64,000 nt of DNA from Spiroplasma ixodetis Y32 (GTDB lineage Bacteria; Bacillota_I; Bacilli_A; Mycoplasmatales; VBWQ01), in NCBI RefSeq assembly GCF_030316605.1, contig NZ_CP127039.1, positions 620,001-684,000 on the forward strand, in the 5' to 3' direction. Shown piece by piece: positions 11,660 through 22,872 of the stretch; position 1 is the first letter of the stretch; each line of letters opens with the position of its first letter. The position numbers and the translations under genes are program-made. The notes beneath the pieces are model-generated. The model was not told where the DNA came from, made no database searches, and saw nothing but the letters and a program-made list of their open reading frames with translations.

Positions 11660-12134
11660 TTTATTTTTAAATCAGGTTTAGTAACATTAACTTTTAAATC
11701 TGTTTTTTTTAAAATTATAGAAGCTATAATTTTAACTATTTGTTCTGAATTTAATGAAAAACTCTTATCACTACGACTAACAAAAAGTTTAAATGTTTTA
11801 AAATTTGTTAGATCTTGACTTAAAATTAATGATATTACTTTTTCTGATAATATTTCCATATTTTTAGCAATTCTAAAAGCAGGTGATAATGAACTAATAC
11901 CAAATATTTTCACCAAAATATTAATAACATCATTCATTGCATCAAGAGATAAATTGGTTAGTTCCATCGGATCATGAAAATCAATAATATTTATTTGTTT
12001 ATAATCACTAAGAGCATACTTAATATTTATTTTTAATTGTTTAATAAAATCAATCCGATTTTTACTTTTAGTTGTTAATTCATCATAACGAATAATAATA
12101 ATTGGTACCATTTAATTTTCCTCTTTTTTAAAAT

Positions 12135-13829
12135 TTATTCCATTAATTCCAATAATAATGTTAATGCTTTTTGATTATGATTATTAGTGATATTATTTTC
12201 AATTTCATTAAATTTACTATTAAGTTGCTGATTAATTGAACGATGACGATTAACATAAACAAGAGTTAAATGTGATAATTTATGAATAGTAATTTCCATT
12301 TTTAATTCAGTATAAAGATGAAAAATTTTATTTTGTAAATCATTAAATTTACTAAAAGAAGAATTATCATAATTTCCATTTTTAAAATTTAAAATAGTAT
12401 CATTTATTAAATATTGTAAATCACTAAACTTTTCTTTATAAATTTCATTTAAATAATAAAAATTAATATTATTTAAAATATTATCAATTTGTAACATCAT
12501 TGAATTGATTTTATCAACATAAGTTTTAAATTTAATTTTTACTTTATTTTGCTCATTCAACAATTTATTATACTCTTTTAAACTATTAAAAACAACAATA
12601 CTATTTTCAAATAACGCCGCTAATAACATCACTAATGTTTCATAACTAGTATTTTTTATTGATTTTTGATGTTCTATGATTAATAAATTATCAAAATGAT
12701 TAACAGTAGCAAGTTGTTTATTAATAATAGTTTCTAAGTTAGTTATTTTGCTATTTTCTATCATTTTAGAATTAATTTTATTTGAAAGAACAATTTCATT
12801 TTTAATAGTTTCAAATATTTCATTAAAATTAAAACTCATAACTAAAAATTTTTCATAATTTTGTTTAAAAATATTATAAAATATTTGTTCTTTATCAATT
12901 TTATTACTAAAAGTAGCAATTAATTTTAATATTTCTTGAGTGTTAACCTTAGCTTTTTTGTATTGTAAATTATTAATTTGTTTATTAATAAAACTTAACT
13001 TTTCATCAACGTTTGCTACTAATTGTTCGTATTGTAAAAGTAAAGTATTATTTATTTTTATCATTTGATATTTATTTTTTAAGGCAGCCATTTTCTGTTT
13101 AATTTCATATGTTATAATATAACGAAGTGTTGGTAAATTATCTAAAATTTCTGCCAATGTTACAACAGCAATCGCAATCTCACTTAAAATAGTAATAATT
13201 TGACTAACATTAATAGCATTAATGTTTGTTTCTAATTCTTTAAACATATCATTAATTATTTTAATAACTTCATCTAATTGTTCTCGATTAAGATCGTTTT
13301 GTAAATTAATCTTGATCATTTGATCTTGTAAATAATTAAAATTTTGTTTAAAAAATAATTGATATTCTCGTAATAATTGATCAATACTAATAAAATAATC
13401 TATTTCAATTGTTAATAACTGCAACTGATTTTTTAAATTATTACTCTTATTATGCATTCTATACATTAATTTATATCTTTTTCATAATTCTTTATTATTT
13501 TGTAATTTTAAAATTTGAATATAATTTTTAAAAACCTTATTTAAATCTTTTTTTAAAAAAAGATTATAACGACTAATTCAAATTCCTAAAATAGAACTAT
13601 ATTGTTCATTTGCTTGTACCATTTGATTAATACGATTTAATCTTTCTTTAATATTAATATTTTGAATATATTGCAAATTTTTATAAACCATAAATTGTTT
13701 ATTTTTATATGAACTAAAAATTACTAATAAACTTGTTAAAACGATAATAGTAAAAATTAATAAACTAATAATAGTTATTATAATAATTTGTGCACTAGTT
13801 AATTTATAAATTTTTATTAACATCAACAT
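12135..13829 (-). CDS. ezrA: EzrA-like septation ring regulator
   Basis: 564 aa, close to the usual EzrA length. A single N-terminal membrane helix (about residues 12-35, IIIITIISLLIFTIIVLTSL) is followed by a long coiled-coil cytoplasmic part with no cysteine-rich or enzymatic motifs. Two in-frame TGA (Trp) codons near residues 85 and 117 make it look like separate ORFs under the standard code. EzrA binds FtsZ and limits Z-ring formation in Gram-positive bacteria. The start ATG at 13829 is preceded by AAGGAGAACAAAAAT. Its place between coaX and thiI supports the name, as ezrA and thiI are near each other in Bacillus. Sequence identity to known EzrA is low by eye, so this rests on architecture and context. 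Confidence 0.75.
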
Positions 13830-13873
13830 ATTTTTGTTCTCCTTTCCTTATATTTTAAATATATTAAAAAATA

Positions 13874-14647
13874 TTAATCTTTTATTTTATTATTACTTCT
13901 AAAATATTTAATAATATCAAATAAACCTAAAAATAACATTTGTGGTTCATAAATATAAGAAAAATCAAAATAAGATTTTAAAATTGGTACACTACCTCCT
14001 GTTAAAATTACAGGTAAAATAATATTTATTTCATTTTGAATTCTAGCAACTATACTATTAATCATTGCACTAAAACCATAACCATAACCAATTGATAAAG
14101 CATGATTAGTATTTTTACCTAACATTGATTGATAATGTTGCATTTCAAAATCGACAAGTAAAGCAGCATTATCAATCAATGCATCTTTACTTGTACTAAA
14201 TCCAGGTCCAATAATAACGCCAACCAAAACATCATTAACAACAACACTATAGGTAGTAGCAGTTCCCAAACTAACAACTATCGCATTGTGATACTTAGTA
14301 TAAGCAGCATATGATAATGCTATCAAATCACTACCTAATTGACGATTTTCTAAATTAAGTTTTAAAGGTAAAGAACTTAGTAAATTAAAATCAACAATTA
14401 ACGGTTTTAAATTATATGTAAAAACAATTAATTTTTCTATTATTATTAAAAAATTTGGAACAACACAACTAATAACAGCTTCTTCAAAATGTAATTTTTT
14501 ATTTAATTTAAATGCTTTTTTCAATTGATCAATTGCAGTTTTACTTTTGGTTTCTATTACTGCTCATTGTTCAATAATTTCACTATCATTAATCATAGCA
14601 ATCTTAATTAATGTATTACCAATATCTACTAATAACAAACTTTTCAT
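13874..14647 (-). CDS. coaX: Type III pantothenate kinase
   Basis: 257 aa. N-terminal phosphate-binding motif LLLVDIGNTLIK, then NRQLGSDLIALSYAAY and SLGTATTYSVV of the ASKHA fold, GVIIGPGFSTSKDAL, and a C-terminal ILTGGSVPIL block. The family phosphorylates pantothenate in the first step of CoA synthesis and needs a monovalent cation. The gene starts two nucleotides after the cdaA stop codon, so translational coupling is likely. It is followed by ezrA after about 45 bp. No lesion is seen. Confidence 0.93.
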
Positions 14648-14649
14648 TA

Positions 14650-15360
14650 TTATACTTGTTGAACCATTTCTTTAGTTGAAGCTAATTCATCATATAGTGT
14701 ACGAACAAGATTATTTAAGTTTTCAACTTGTAAAAACTTACCACTACGAGCTATTGAAACAGAACCATTAGTTTCACTAACAATAACTGATACTGCATCG
14801 GTTTGCTCTGATATTCCAATAGCAGCACGATGACGTGAACCAAATTGACTAGATATTTTTTTATTAGTTAGTGGAAAATAAGTAGAGGCACATTCAATAC
14901 GACCTAAACGAATAATAACTGCACCATCATGCAATGGTGAACTTTTAATAAAAATAGATTGTAATAGTTGTGAAGTAACTTCACCATCAATTTTTACTCC
15001 CAAATCCGTATATTCATTTAATGAAACATTCCTTTCAATAGTAATTAGTGCTCCAATTTTTTCTTCTGCTAATTTAATCACTGCTTCTGCTAAAACACTT
15101 GCTAACATTCTTTTTTCTGAAGTTGCTAGTAGTTTCATATGAGATTTATTTCTTGTTGTTCATCAAACTTTTTTACCACGAATAAAGGTATTCATAACTA
15201 TTAAAATAAGAATTGTCATTAATAAAGAAATGGTTACTCCAAATAAAACCGCTATTTCAGCAATAACTGTTCCAATATCTGCTGAAATTATAGTCGAAAT
15301 AATATTTAACGGTAATACACTCATATTAAATACCACCATTCCTTTATTTTTTGATTCCAA
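14650..15360 (-). CDS. cdaA: Diadenylate cyclase, single-helix type (c-di-AMP synthesis)
   Basis: 236 aa. One clear membrane helix at about residues 35-60 is followed by the DAC (DisA_N) domain with both catalytic motifs, SSPLHDGAVII (DGA) and FGSRHRAAIGISEQTDA (RHR). It joins two ATP molecules into c-di-AMP at the membrane. With one main helix instead of three it resembles the mycoplasma CdaM form; cdaM could be the better symbol. A TGA pair (Trp-Trp) after the helix splits it under the standard code. First gene of the cdaA-coaX-ezrA-thiI cluster. Confidence 0.9.
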
Positions 15361-16099
15361 TACTTTAATTATAAAGTAAAAAAATTATTTTTGATATTAT
15401 TAGTATAACAACTTATCATAATTTACAAAATACTCCTTTTAAAAATAAATTTAAAAGGAGTACTAATATTTTTGATAATTTTAGATTTTATCTTATATAA
15501 GTTTATAAAATTATTATTTGTTAATTATCTTTATTAACTATAAATTTGGTACAGTGTTATGCACATAATTTTTATTTACTACAGATAATGTTGATAAATT
15601 CTTATTTACTTCTGCTTTTATTAAAAAATCATTATCACTATCTTTACTATTTTCTCTTGAAGATAATTTTTGTTTTAATTGTATTATCATTTTTAATGCA
15701 TTTGATAGTTTTGCTAATTCCTTTAAAGATAAAGATACTTCTTACAATATTTTTTAAGAAATGAAATTTATTAATCTTTATGAATAAAAATACTATACAT
15801 TCATTGTCTTTAATCATTTCTTTTCTATATTTTTTTATTTAGTTTTTATCTAATATTTTTTAAATTCTCTTTTCACAACGTAAAATACTTTACGTTATAA
15901 TCTACTTCTTAATTATAAATAGTACTTTTAGCAAATTATTTTGTTATATTCTTTGATTTAATTTTATTATTTTTATTTAAATTTATGACTAACTCAATTA
16001 TGCCTGTTTTGTTTTTAAAAATGAATACACACTTCAAGATTATTCTAAACCTACCTTAATTGTTAACATTTATTATAAATTAATAATATTATTATATTA
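15361..16099. other. Intergenic region with a terminator hairpin and a decayed ORF
   Basis: About 740 bp without an intact gene. It holds the hairpin at 15431-15462 and, on the minus strand at about 15541-15738, an open stretch (SLKELAKLSNALKMIIQLKQ and onward, ending VHNTVPNL) with no start codon, probably the end of a decayed gene. From 15740 to 16099 I see only AT-rich sequence. Confidence 0.4.
15431..15462 (-). terminator. Hairpin upstream of cdaA, probable terminator
   Basis: Perfect 13-bp stem TACTCCTTTTAAA / TTTAAAAGGAGTA with a 6-nt loop, followed on the minus strand by TTTTG. It would stop transcription entering the cdaA cluster from the decayed gene upstream. Confidence 0.6.
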
Positions 16100-17005
16100 G
16101 ATTTGGTGCAAAACCTTTAATTTTAACAATTTAACGATTATTATTATTATTAATATTAAAGGTGATAGTTATTATGTTGGAAAAATATAAAGATGATAAG
16201 GAATTTTATAGTTTAGTGGGCATAAAACCACAAACATTTCATAAAATGGTTGAAATTTTAAAAATTGCTGAGTCTAGACAAAAATATTATGGTGGTAGAA
16301 AAAATAAACTTGTAATTGAAGATCGTTTATTAATGACTTTAGAATATTGAAAAGATTATAGTAGTTATAGAGTTATTGCAAAAAGATATAATATTAGTCA
16401 TACTGGTTGCATTCGTAATATTTTTTGAATTGAAAATACTTTAATAAAAAGTAGAAATTTTAATTTATCTGGAAAAAAAGATTTAACCAAAAATAAAGGA
16501 ACTAATAATAGTTTATTAGCTATTGATGCTACTGAAACTCCAATTGAAAGAATTAAAAAAAAGTAAAATTACTTTTTTCAGGTAAAAAGAAACATCATTC
16601 TCTCAAATCTCAAATAATTATTGATATTTCCAATGGAAAAATTATTTCAACTGCTTTTTGCTTTGGAAGCATTCATGATTTTAAATTATTTTTAAAATCT
16701 AAAACTTTTATTCATTCTGAAAAAGAAGTTTTTGTTGATTTAGGATATCAAGGAATACAAAATATTCATAAAAATACATTTTTGCCATTTAAAAAAAGTA
16801 AATACAATCCATTAATACCCATTCAAAAAGAATACAATAAAACTTTAAGTAAAATTAGAATTAAAATTGAACACGTATTTGCTAAACTAAAACGTTTTAA
16901 AATTTTAACTTTAAAATATTGCAATAAAATTCGAAGATTTACTTTAAGATTCAATTTAATAGTAGGAATATATAATTTTAAATTAAGTTAGTTTTGCACC
17001 AAGTC
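16100..17005 (+). mobile_element. IS5-family element
   Basis: Ends GATTTGGTGCAAAAC (16100) and, reversed, GACTTGGTGCAAAAC (17005) differ at one position. About 906 bp. It lies in the noncoding region between cdaA and the Pr6Pr-like pseudogene. Confidence 0.8.
16174..16991 (+). CDS. IS5-family transposase made by -1 frameshifting
   Basis: The first frame (16174-16566, 130 aa) holds the helix-turn-helix region and the first catalytic Asp in LLAIDATETPIER. It stops at TAA right after ATT AAA AAA AAG. The run contains the slippery heptamer A_AAA_AAG; a -1 slip gives KKKVKLLFSGKKKHHSLK and continues to TAG at 16991 with the second Asp in EVFVDLGYQGIQN and the Glu region IRIKIEHVFAKLKRF. The layout matches IS5-group elements with two overlapping frames. 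ATG at 16174 is preferred over GTG at 16162, which sits in the AGGTGA ribosome site. Confidence 0.8.
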
Positions 17006-17168
17006 TATTAAAGTATTCTATAATTAAAATTAACAAATATAATAATTGTAATCTCTTTTCATAAAACTATAAACCAAACGAAACACGATCATAGCAAGAT
17101 TTGTTTTTTATTTGTCGTATTATTTAAATAATATGATATTTTTGTTTTAATTGTTTTAAATTAATTAA

Positions 17169-18109
17169 CGGACTTTTCCCCACATGTACTTGTGGAGTAA
17201 ACAATGAAATTGAATGAGTTCAACAATGCTTTTCAAACAGAACAGGATTGTTTAAAATATATAGCAAGTTTGAAGAAAAACAAATGTATCATGTGTTCTT
17301 GAACAAGTTTGAATACTTCTAATTTAAGAAGAATAAGATGTTTGAAATGTCATCAAACATTTAGTATTCTTCATGGCACCATTTTTTACAAGTCACAAAC
17401 ACCTTTGAGATTTTGATTTTATCTCATCTTTAGATGAATAAACACCAAACATGGAATTACATCAACTGATGTTGCAAAAGAATTGGGTGTGACTTTGAAA
17501 ACTGCTTGAAGAATGGGTCATGAAATCAGAAATCGTATTGCCAAACAAGAACATCAATTTATTGTTGAGGGCATAGTGCAAATGGATGAAATGTATCTTT
17601 CACATATGGGTTTTAAAAAACAAGGAAGATCTTTGATAAATAAAACATTAATTGTTGGGATTTATGAAAAAACAACCAATAATTTAATTGTGAAAGTAAT
17701 CAAAAACGCAAAAAGTAAAAATCTTTTGCAGTTTGCAAGAAACCATATTTCTTCAAAGTGTGATGTACATACTGATTCTTGAAAAGGATATCGTGATTTC
17801 AAATCACTTTTCCCTAATCACAAAACAGTTAACCATCAAGATGGTTATGTTTCAAAAATTGGCGTAAATACCAATCAAATTGAATCAGTATGAAAACATA
17901 TACGAAGAACATTTAAAACACATATCAAAGTTGCAAAACATCATGTTCATTTATATGCCAAAGAAGCTGCATATAAATTCAACAAGATACCTACTTTTGA
18001 AACTGTAATGCTATGTTTCATTTAAAAATTTGGGGAGAAGTCCGTAGATAGGCTTTTCTCAACATTTATGTGATAAAATTTAAAAATAGTACATAAAGGG
18101 AGAAAAGCC
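17169..18109 (+). mobile_element. IS1595-like element, copy 5
   Basis: 941 bp with TTAATTAA duplicated at both ends. The left repeat has one change (CGGACTTTTCCCC) and the inner repeat another (TTTGGGGAG). It sits near the 3' end of the Pr6Pr-like pseudogene. Confidence 0.95.
17204..18025 (+). CDS. IS1595-family transposase (copy 5)
   Basis: Intact 273-aa frame. I saw no lesion, and the catalytic blocks read as in the reference copy. Confidence 0.9.
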
Positions 18110-18438
18110 TTAATTAAATTAAATAAAGTTGAAATACTAAAAATAATCAAAATAATTAATAATGCAGTTATTAATAATCATATAGCCCCTGGAATACCAT
18201 AAAAAGATTTGTGAATGTTTAAAAAGAAATATTGATAAGCTCAAACCTTTCCTGCTTGTCAACGAAATTCACCACGAATTAACATTATAACTGCTCAAAT
18301 AACTGGATAAATATAGTACATTCACATACGCTTTTTTCAAAATTCTTTAGTTGTGAAAACACTACCTTGTTCTCTTGGCATAGCAAAAAAGTAAATAATC
18401 ATTATAATTGGAACTACCATATGTTGGACAATATTAGT

Positions 18439-19822
18439 GGCATAAGTTAGTTAAGTTTACTCCTATAATTTTTAATCTAGACAGTATGATTAGTTTAAAT
18501 AATTAATAGTTAAGGAGTAAAGATGAAATATAAAGTTTATACAAGAAAAATTAAACTAGATGTTTTAAATGAATATGTAGTGATTAAAAAATTAAAAACC
18601 ATTGATATTAAAACCAAATATCAATTATCAACCAGATCATTAATTTATAATTGAGTAAAAAAATATCAAAAAAATAATAAATTAATTACTATTCATACTT
18701 TTCAAACAAATCATCAAATAGATAAAGTGAATATCAAAGATAAAAATTTAAAACTTGAAAATAAAAAACTCAAAAAGTCACTACTAAAAGAAAAAATAAA
18801 AAATGAATTTTTAAGACAAAAACAATTCTGTGATAAAGAATTAAAAAACAATCAAAATATTTTAAATAGTAAATTATTGAAAAGTAAATGTTTTTTAATA
18901 GTTGATAAATATAGAAATAAAAATTATGGAATTAATGACATAATTAGTTTGTTACCTATCAGTAAAGTTGCATATTATAAATGAATAAAAAACGGTAAAA
19001 AGAAATATCAAACAAAAATTGATAATGAGTTATTAAAAGAATTAAATAAAATTGTTGTTATTAGCAACAAAGATAAAATAATTAAAATTACTAGTTTAGA
19101 AAAGGTAAGATTAGAATTAAAGAAAAACAACACCAATCTTAAATGCAGTAAAAACAGCATTATGAGGTTATTAGAAGATAATAATATCACAAACTATTAA
19201 CCAAACCCAAAAAACAGCGTAGAGCGAAATCTAATTCCTTAAAATCAAATTTCCAAGATTTATTAAAACGTAATTTTACCAGTAATACTTATCTTGAAAA
19301 AGTTGGCATCGATGGCACTTGATTTAAAGAATTAATTATTAATAATAAAAAAACTAAATTATTATTAGAAATTGCTACAGATATGAATAGTAATGCTATA
19401 GTTGGTTGAAAAATTAATAAAAGTGAAAATGCAATAACCATTTTAAATGTTCTTAATCAAGTAACAAAGGCAAGTCGTAAAGAACATAAAATATTTGCAA
19501 CATTTATCCAGTCTGATTTAGGTTCAGGTAATACTAGTAAAATAGTTACAAATAGTTTTAATAAAAGTAAAACTTTAATTCATTCAAAAAGTTTATCAGG
19601 ATTTAAAGGCAACCAAGTAAGTGAATGTTTAAATCGCTGAATCAAAAGAGATTTTAAAATTATGTTTGGTAACAAGTTTAATAGCATTAAACATTTCACA
19701 GAAGCATTAAGAAAATTTATTAACTGATGAAATAATGATAGAATGATTTTACGATTAAAAATGTCTCCAAACCAATTTGTACAGATTTGAAGACAAGAAA
19801 GTAAACTTATCTAACCAATGCC
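18439..19822 (+). mobile_element. GGCAT-ended rve-type IS, copy 2
   Basis: 1384 bp, uninterrupted. Left end GGCATAAGTTAG at 18439 and right end CTAACCAATGCC at 19822. Only GT is shared by the flanks, so a target duplication is not clear. It is inserted in the Pr6Pr-like gene between TFYAWFT and TNIVQHM. Confidence 0.85.
18523..19814 (+). pseudogene. rve-type transposase, 2-bp frameshift
   Basis: Same protein as at 4094. Codon 86 is intact here, but AATATCACAAACTATTAACC near 19188 carries a 2-bp insertion compared with AATATCAAACTATTAACC in copy 1, shifting the frame before the integrase core. The same insertion is found in the copy ending at 40346, so those two share a broken ancestor or have recombined. 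Confidence 0.8.
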
Positions 19823-20240
19823 GTAAATCATGCATAAAAGGTTTGTAGTTGATTTACTAAAGTTGGTAATAACATAACATTAAAAACAATACCTGTAATA
19901 GTAATAAAAGTTGTTACTGCTAAAGTCATATATTGGCCAAATCATTTACTATTAATTCTACCTTCTTTTTCTCAAAAAATAGCAGATGATATTAATCAAA
20001 TAATAACAAAAACATTAGTTTGAATTGTAAAAAAAAGAAAAATAATTTAAAATAAAATCTCCTTTATCTTCAGTAAATCACATTCAGTTTCTAGTATCTT
20101 TTTTTGTTGATCAGTTACAGTAATTTCATTAATTAAAGGTGATAATAATCCATATAATAAAACTGCTAGAAAAAATAAACCAAAACCTAATTTAAAATAA
20201 AATTTTCAATCCTTAATACAATCATATCAACTTAAATCCA

Positions 20241-20620
20241 TAATATGCTCCCCCCTTTGTTTAATTGTAACACTTATTAGTTTTTAATAATTTTTAATAC
20301 AGAAACTTATTTCAACACTTTTTTTCTTTTAGCACTACTTATAATTTTTAAATTCTAATACTTTTATTAATCAAAAAATACAAATTTTGGCTGATTCTGG
20401 TTACCAAAAATTACAAAAAATTCATAAAAAACATTTTTAATATTTAAAAAAGCGTATAAAAAAATCTATTACTTTAAAATTAAAGAAATAGGATTTAAAA
20501 TAAACTTGATATTAAGTTTATAAAATTATTGTAATATAGTTTTCTATACCATTATATTTTTATACAAATTAACATCGTTAAATGTTTTTAATATTTAATT
20601 CTAAACTATCAAATCAAAAA
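20241..20620. other. Intergenic region with an IS5-type transposase fragment
   Basis: At about 20385-20440 (plus strand) the sequence reads ILADSGYQKLQKIHKKHF, which resembles the VDLGYQGIQNIHK part of the IS5-family transposase at 16174. It is a remnant only. The rest is AT-rich, without an ORF. Confidence 0.45.
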
Positions 20621-21199
20621 CTAATTAATATTATTTTTAATAATATCTGTTATTTCTTTAACAGCAATATCTAAGTCATCATTAATAACAATATAATCAT
20701 ATTCATGTTGAACTTTAAATTCTTCTTTTGCTTTATTTAACCTTTTCTCAATAATTGCTTCTGACTCACTAGCACGCATACGAATTCTTTGTTCTAATTC
20801 TTGATAAGAAGGAGGCATAATAAAAATACTCATAATATCATTGCGATGTTCATAATTTTTTAAAACTTGACTAGCACCATCAACCTCAATTTCCAAAATA
20901 ACGTTATAACCTTGATTTTGCAAATTTAAAACATAACTCTTACTAGTACCATAGTAATTACCAATAAAATTTGTATATTCTAAAAAATCATTACCTTTAA
21001 CATGATTTAAAAAAGTTGATACATCAACAAAAAAATAATTAATGCCATCTTGTTCTTTATTACGTGGTTTTCTTGTTGTCATCGAAACTGAATAGGCTAA
21101 ATTTAATGATTTATCAGCAAATAATTTAGTAATAATTGCACCTTTACCAACACCACTTGGTCCAGAAAGAATAATTAATTTTCCTTTTTTTTGTGCCAT
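20621..21199 (-). CDS. gmk: Guanylate kinase
   Basis: 192 aa, normal length. P-loop LIILSGPSGVGKGAI at residues 8-22, GMP-binding SMTTRKPRNKEQDGINYFFV, the EYTNFIGNYYGTS block and LEIEVDGASQVL. It phosphorylates GMP to GDP in the cytosol. It ends near TAA 20621 and follows rsmD on the same strand after a gap of 14 bp, so the two are probably co-transcribed. No lesion. Confidence 0.96.
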   Translation of the reverse strand: MAQKKGKLIILSGPSGVGKGAIITKLFADKSLNLAYSVSMTTRKPRNKEQDGINYFFVDVSTFLNHVKGNDFLEYTNFIGNYYGTSKSYVLNLQNQGYNVILEIEVDGASQVLKNYEHRNDIMSIFIMPPSYQELEQRIRMRASESEAIIEKRLNKAKEEFKVQHEYDYIVINDDLDIAVKEITDIIKNNIN

Positions 21200-21213
21200 T
21201 TACATTCTACTTT

Positions 21214-21771
21214 CTACTTTTCATAAAATTGAATTATTTTAATATATATTTTACCGTATTTTTTATTAGATACTACTTTAAAATGGAAATTTAATTGTAA
21301 ATTTTCAAGTGGTACATTTGTTTCTAAAACAATTAAAGCATTATTAGCAAGTAAATTATTTTTATAAAAGAAATCAATAATTCACTGTTGACAAGTAATA
21401 TTTGCAAACGGTGGATCAATAAAAACAATATCACACTGTTGTACTAGTGTTTTACTAAAAATTTGATAATCCAAATTACTTAATTTAACTTGTTCTTGTA
21501 AATTACAAGCAAAACAATTTTGATTAATAATATTACAAGCAGCTTTGTTAATATCATTTGCAAAAGCAAATTTTGCCCCTCGTGATAAACTTTCAAGAAT
21601 TAAATTACCACTTCCAGCAAATAAATCAACAACAATTTTATCTTCAAAACTACAATAATTTAAAATAATATTAAAAATATTTTCTTTAATTCGATTTAAT
21701 GTTGGCCGTGTTGATAAACCATCTAAAGTAATTATTTTTTTTCCTTTTAATTTTCCAGCAATAATTTTCAT
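21214..21771 (-). CDS. rsmD: 16S rRNA (guanine966-N2)-methyltransferase
   Basis: 185 aa. Starts MKIIAGKLKGKKI, followed by TRPTLNRIKENIFNII, the SAM-binding motif VVDLFAGSGNLILESLSRGA and the catalytic DPPF in IVFIDPPFAN. A TGA (Trp) near residue 130 splits it under the standard code; the frame runs on to TAG at 21214. The enzyme methylates 16S rRNA in 30S subunits. The start is preceded by a GGAG-type site (AAACATG context), and the gene is first in a pair with gmk. Confidence 0.94.
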
Positions 21772-21932
21772 GTTTTCTCCAAAATTTAGTTTATAATAAC
21801 TTTATCATTAAATTTGATAAAAGCAAATTAGTTTAATTTATTATTTGTAGATTAGACACACTTTTTGGACTAATAAAAGTTTTTATAACTTTATATTATT
21901 AGTTGAGGTGTAGTTTAAAATGAAATATTTAA

Positions 21933-22872
21933 CGGACTTCTCCCCACATGTACTTGTGGAGGAAACAATGAAATTGAATGAGTTCAACAATGCTTTTCAA
22001 ACAGAACAGGATTGTTTAAAATATATAGCAAGTTTGAAGAAAAACAAATGTATCATGTGTTCTTGAACAAGTTTGAATACTTCTAATTTAAGAAGAATAA
22101 GATGTTTGAAATGTCATCAAACATTTAGTATTCTTCATGGCACCATTTTTACAAGTCACAAACACCTTTGAGATTTTGATTTTATCTCATCTTTAGATGA
22201 ATAAACACCAAACATGGAATTACATCAACTGATGTTGCAAAAGAATTGGGTGTGACTTTGAAAACTGCTTGAAGAATGGGTCATGAAATCAGAAATCGTA
22301 TTGCCAAACAAGAACATCAATTTATTGTTGAGGGCATAGTGCAAATGGATGAAATGTATCTTTCACATATGGGTTTTAAAAAACAAGGAAGATCTTTGAT
22401 AAATAAAACATTAATTGTTGGGATTTATGAAAAAACAACCAATAATTTAATTGTGAAAGTAATCAAAAACGTAAAAAGTAAAAATCTTTTGCAGTTTGCA
22501 AGAAACCATATTTCTTCAAAGTGTGATGTACATACTGATTCTTGAAAAGGATATCGTGATTTCAAATCACTTTTCCCTAATCACAAAACAGTTAACCATC
22601 AAGATGGTTATGTTTCAAAAATTGGCGTAAATACCAATCAAATTGAATCAGTATGAAAACATATACGAAGAACATTTAAAACACATATCAAAGTTGCAAA
22701 ACATCATGTTCATTTATATGCCAAAGAAGCTGCATATAAATTCAACAAGATGCCTACTTTTGAAACTGTAATGCTATGTTTCATTTAAAAATGTGGGGAG
22801 AAGTCCGTATATAGGCTTTTCTCAGCATTTATGTGATAAAATTTAAAAATAGTACATAAAGGGAGAAAAGCC
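21933..22872 (+). mobile_element. IS1595-like element, copy 6
   Basis: 940 bp, with ATATTTAA duplicated at both sides. It is inserted four codons into the IS481-like transposase. Confidence 0.95.
21968..22788 (+). pseudogene. IS1595-family transposase (copy 6), frameshifted
   Basis: One T is missing from the CACCATTTTTTACAAG run near 22145, which shifts the frame between the zinc ribbon and the catalytic core. The core itself is unchanged apart from a VIKNVKSKN variant. Confidence 0.85.

Larger units (their letters stand above)
9993..12111 (-). pseudogene. thiI: thiI, tRNA 4-thiouridine / thiamine sulfurtransferase, split by IS1595 copy 4
   Basis: The N-terminal part (12111-11660) begins MVPIIIIRYDELTTKSKNR and covers the ferredoxin-like and THUMP domains. 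The C-terminal part (10719-9993) carries the PP-loop ATPase motif LSGGIDSPVAAHKLMKRG, the GEGIGQVASQTL block and CCSLF. IS1595 copy 4 sits between them after the THUMP domain, with TTTATTTT duplicated. Removing the IS and one duplication restores one frame. ThiI adenylates U8 of tRNA and transfers sulfur. It follows ezrA on the same strand with a gap of about 20 bp, an arrangement known in Firmicutes. Without precise excision the protein should be lost; a THUMP-only fragment may still be made. Confidence 0.92.
17124..20240 (-). pseudogene. Pr6Pr-like polytopic membrane protein, multiply disrupted
   Basis: The gene starts at ATG 20240 after GGGGGGAGCATATT (MDLSWYDCIKDWKFYFKLGF). It then shows MWFTEDKGDFILNY, TIQTNVFVIIWLISSAIFW, IVQHMVVPIIMIIYFFAMP, YYIYPVIWAVIMLIRGEFRW and a final helix, ending at TAA 17124. 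The TIQ(T)N, HxxVP and YPxxW...IRG blocks resemble the Pr6Pr membrane family. Two homopolymer frameshifts (the T7 run near 20110 and the A8 run near 20030, plus strand) separate the N-terminal part. The GGCAT-ended IS (18439-19822) and IS1595 copy 5 (17169-18109) interrupt the rest. Role unknown; family call moderate. Confidence 0.65.

Noticed and set aside
11611..12111. Shared protein end GLLPTCTCGGNNEIE on three unrelated ORFs (also at 32717-33115 and 52471-52920)
   Set aside because: It is the IS1595 left end read through in the same frame, up to a TGA that is really Trp. It is not a conserved domain.
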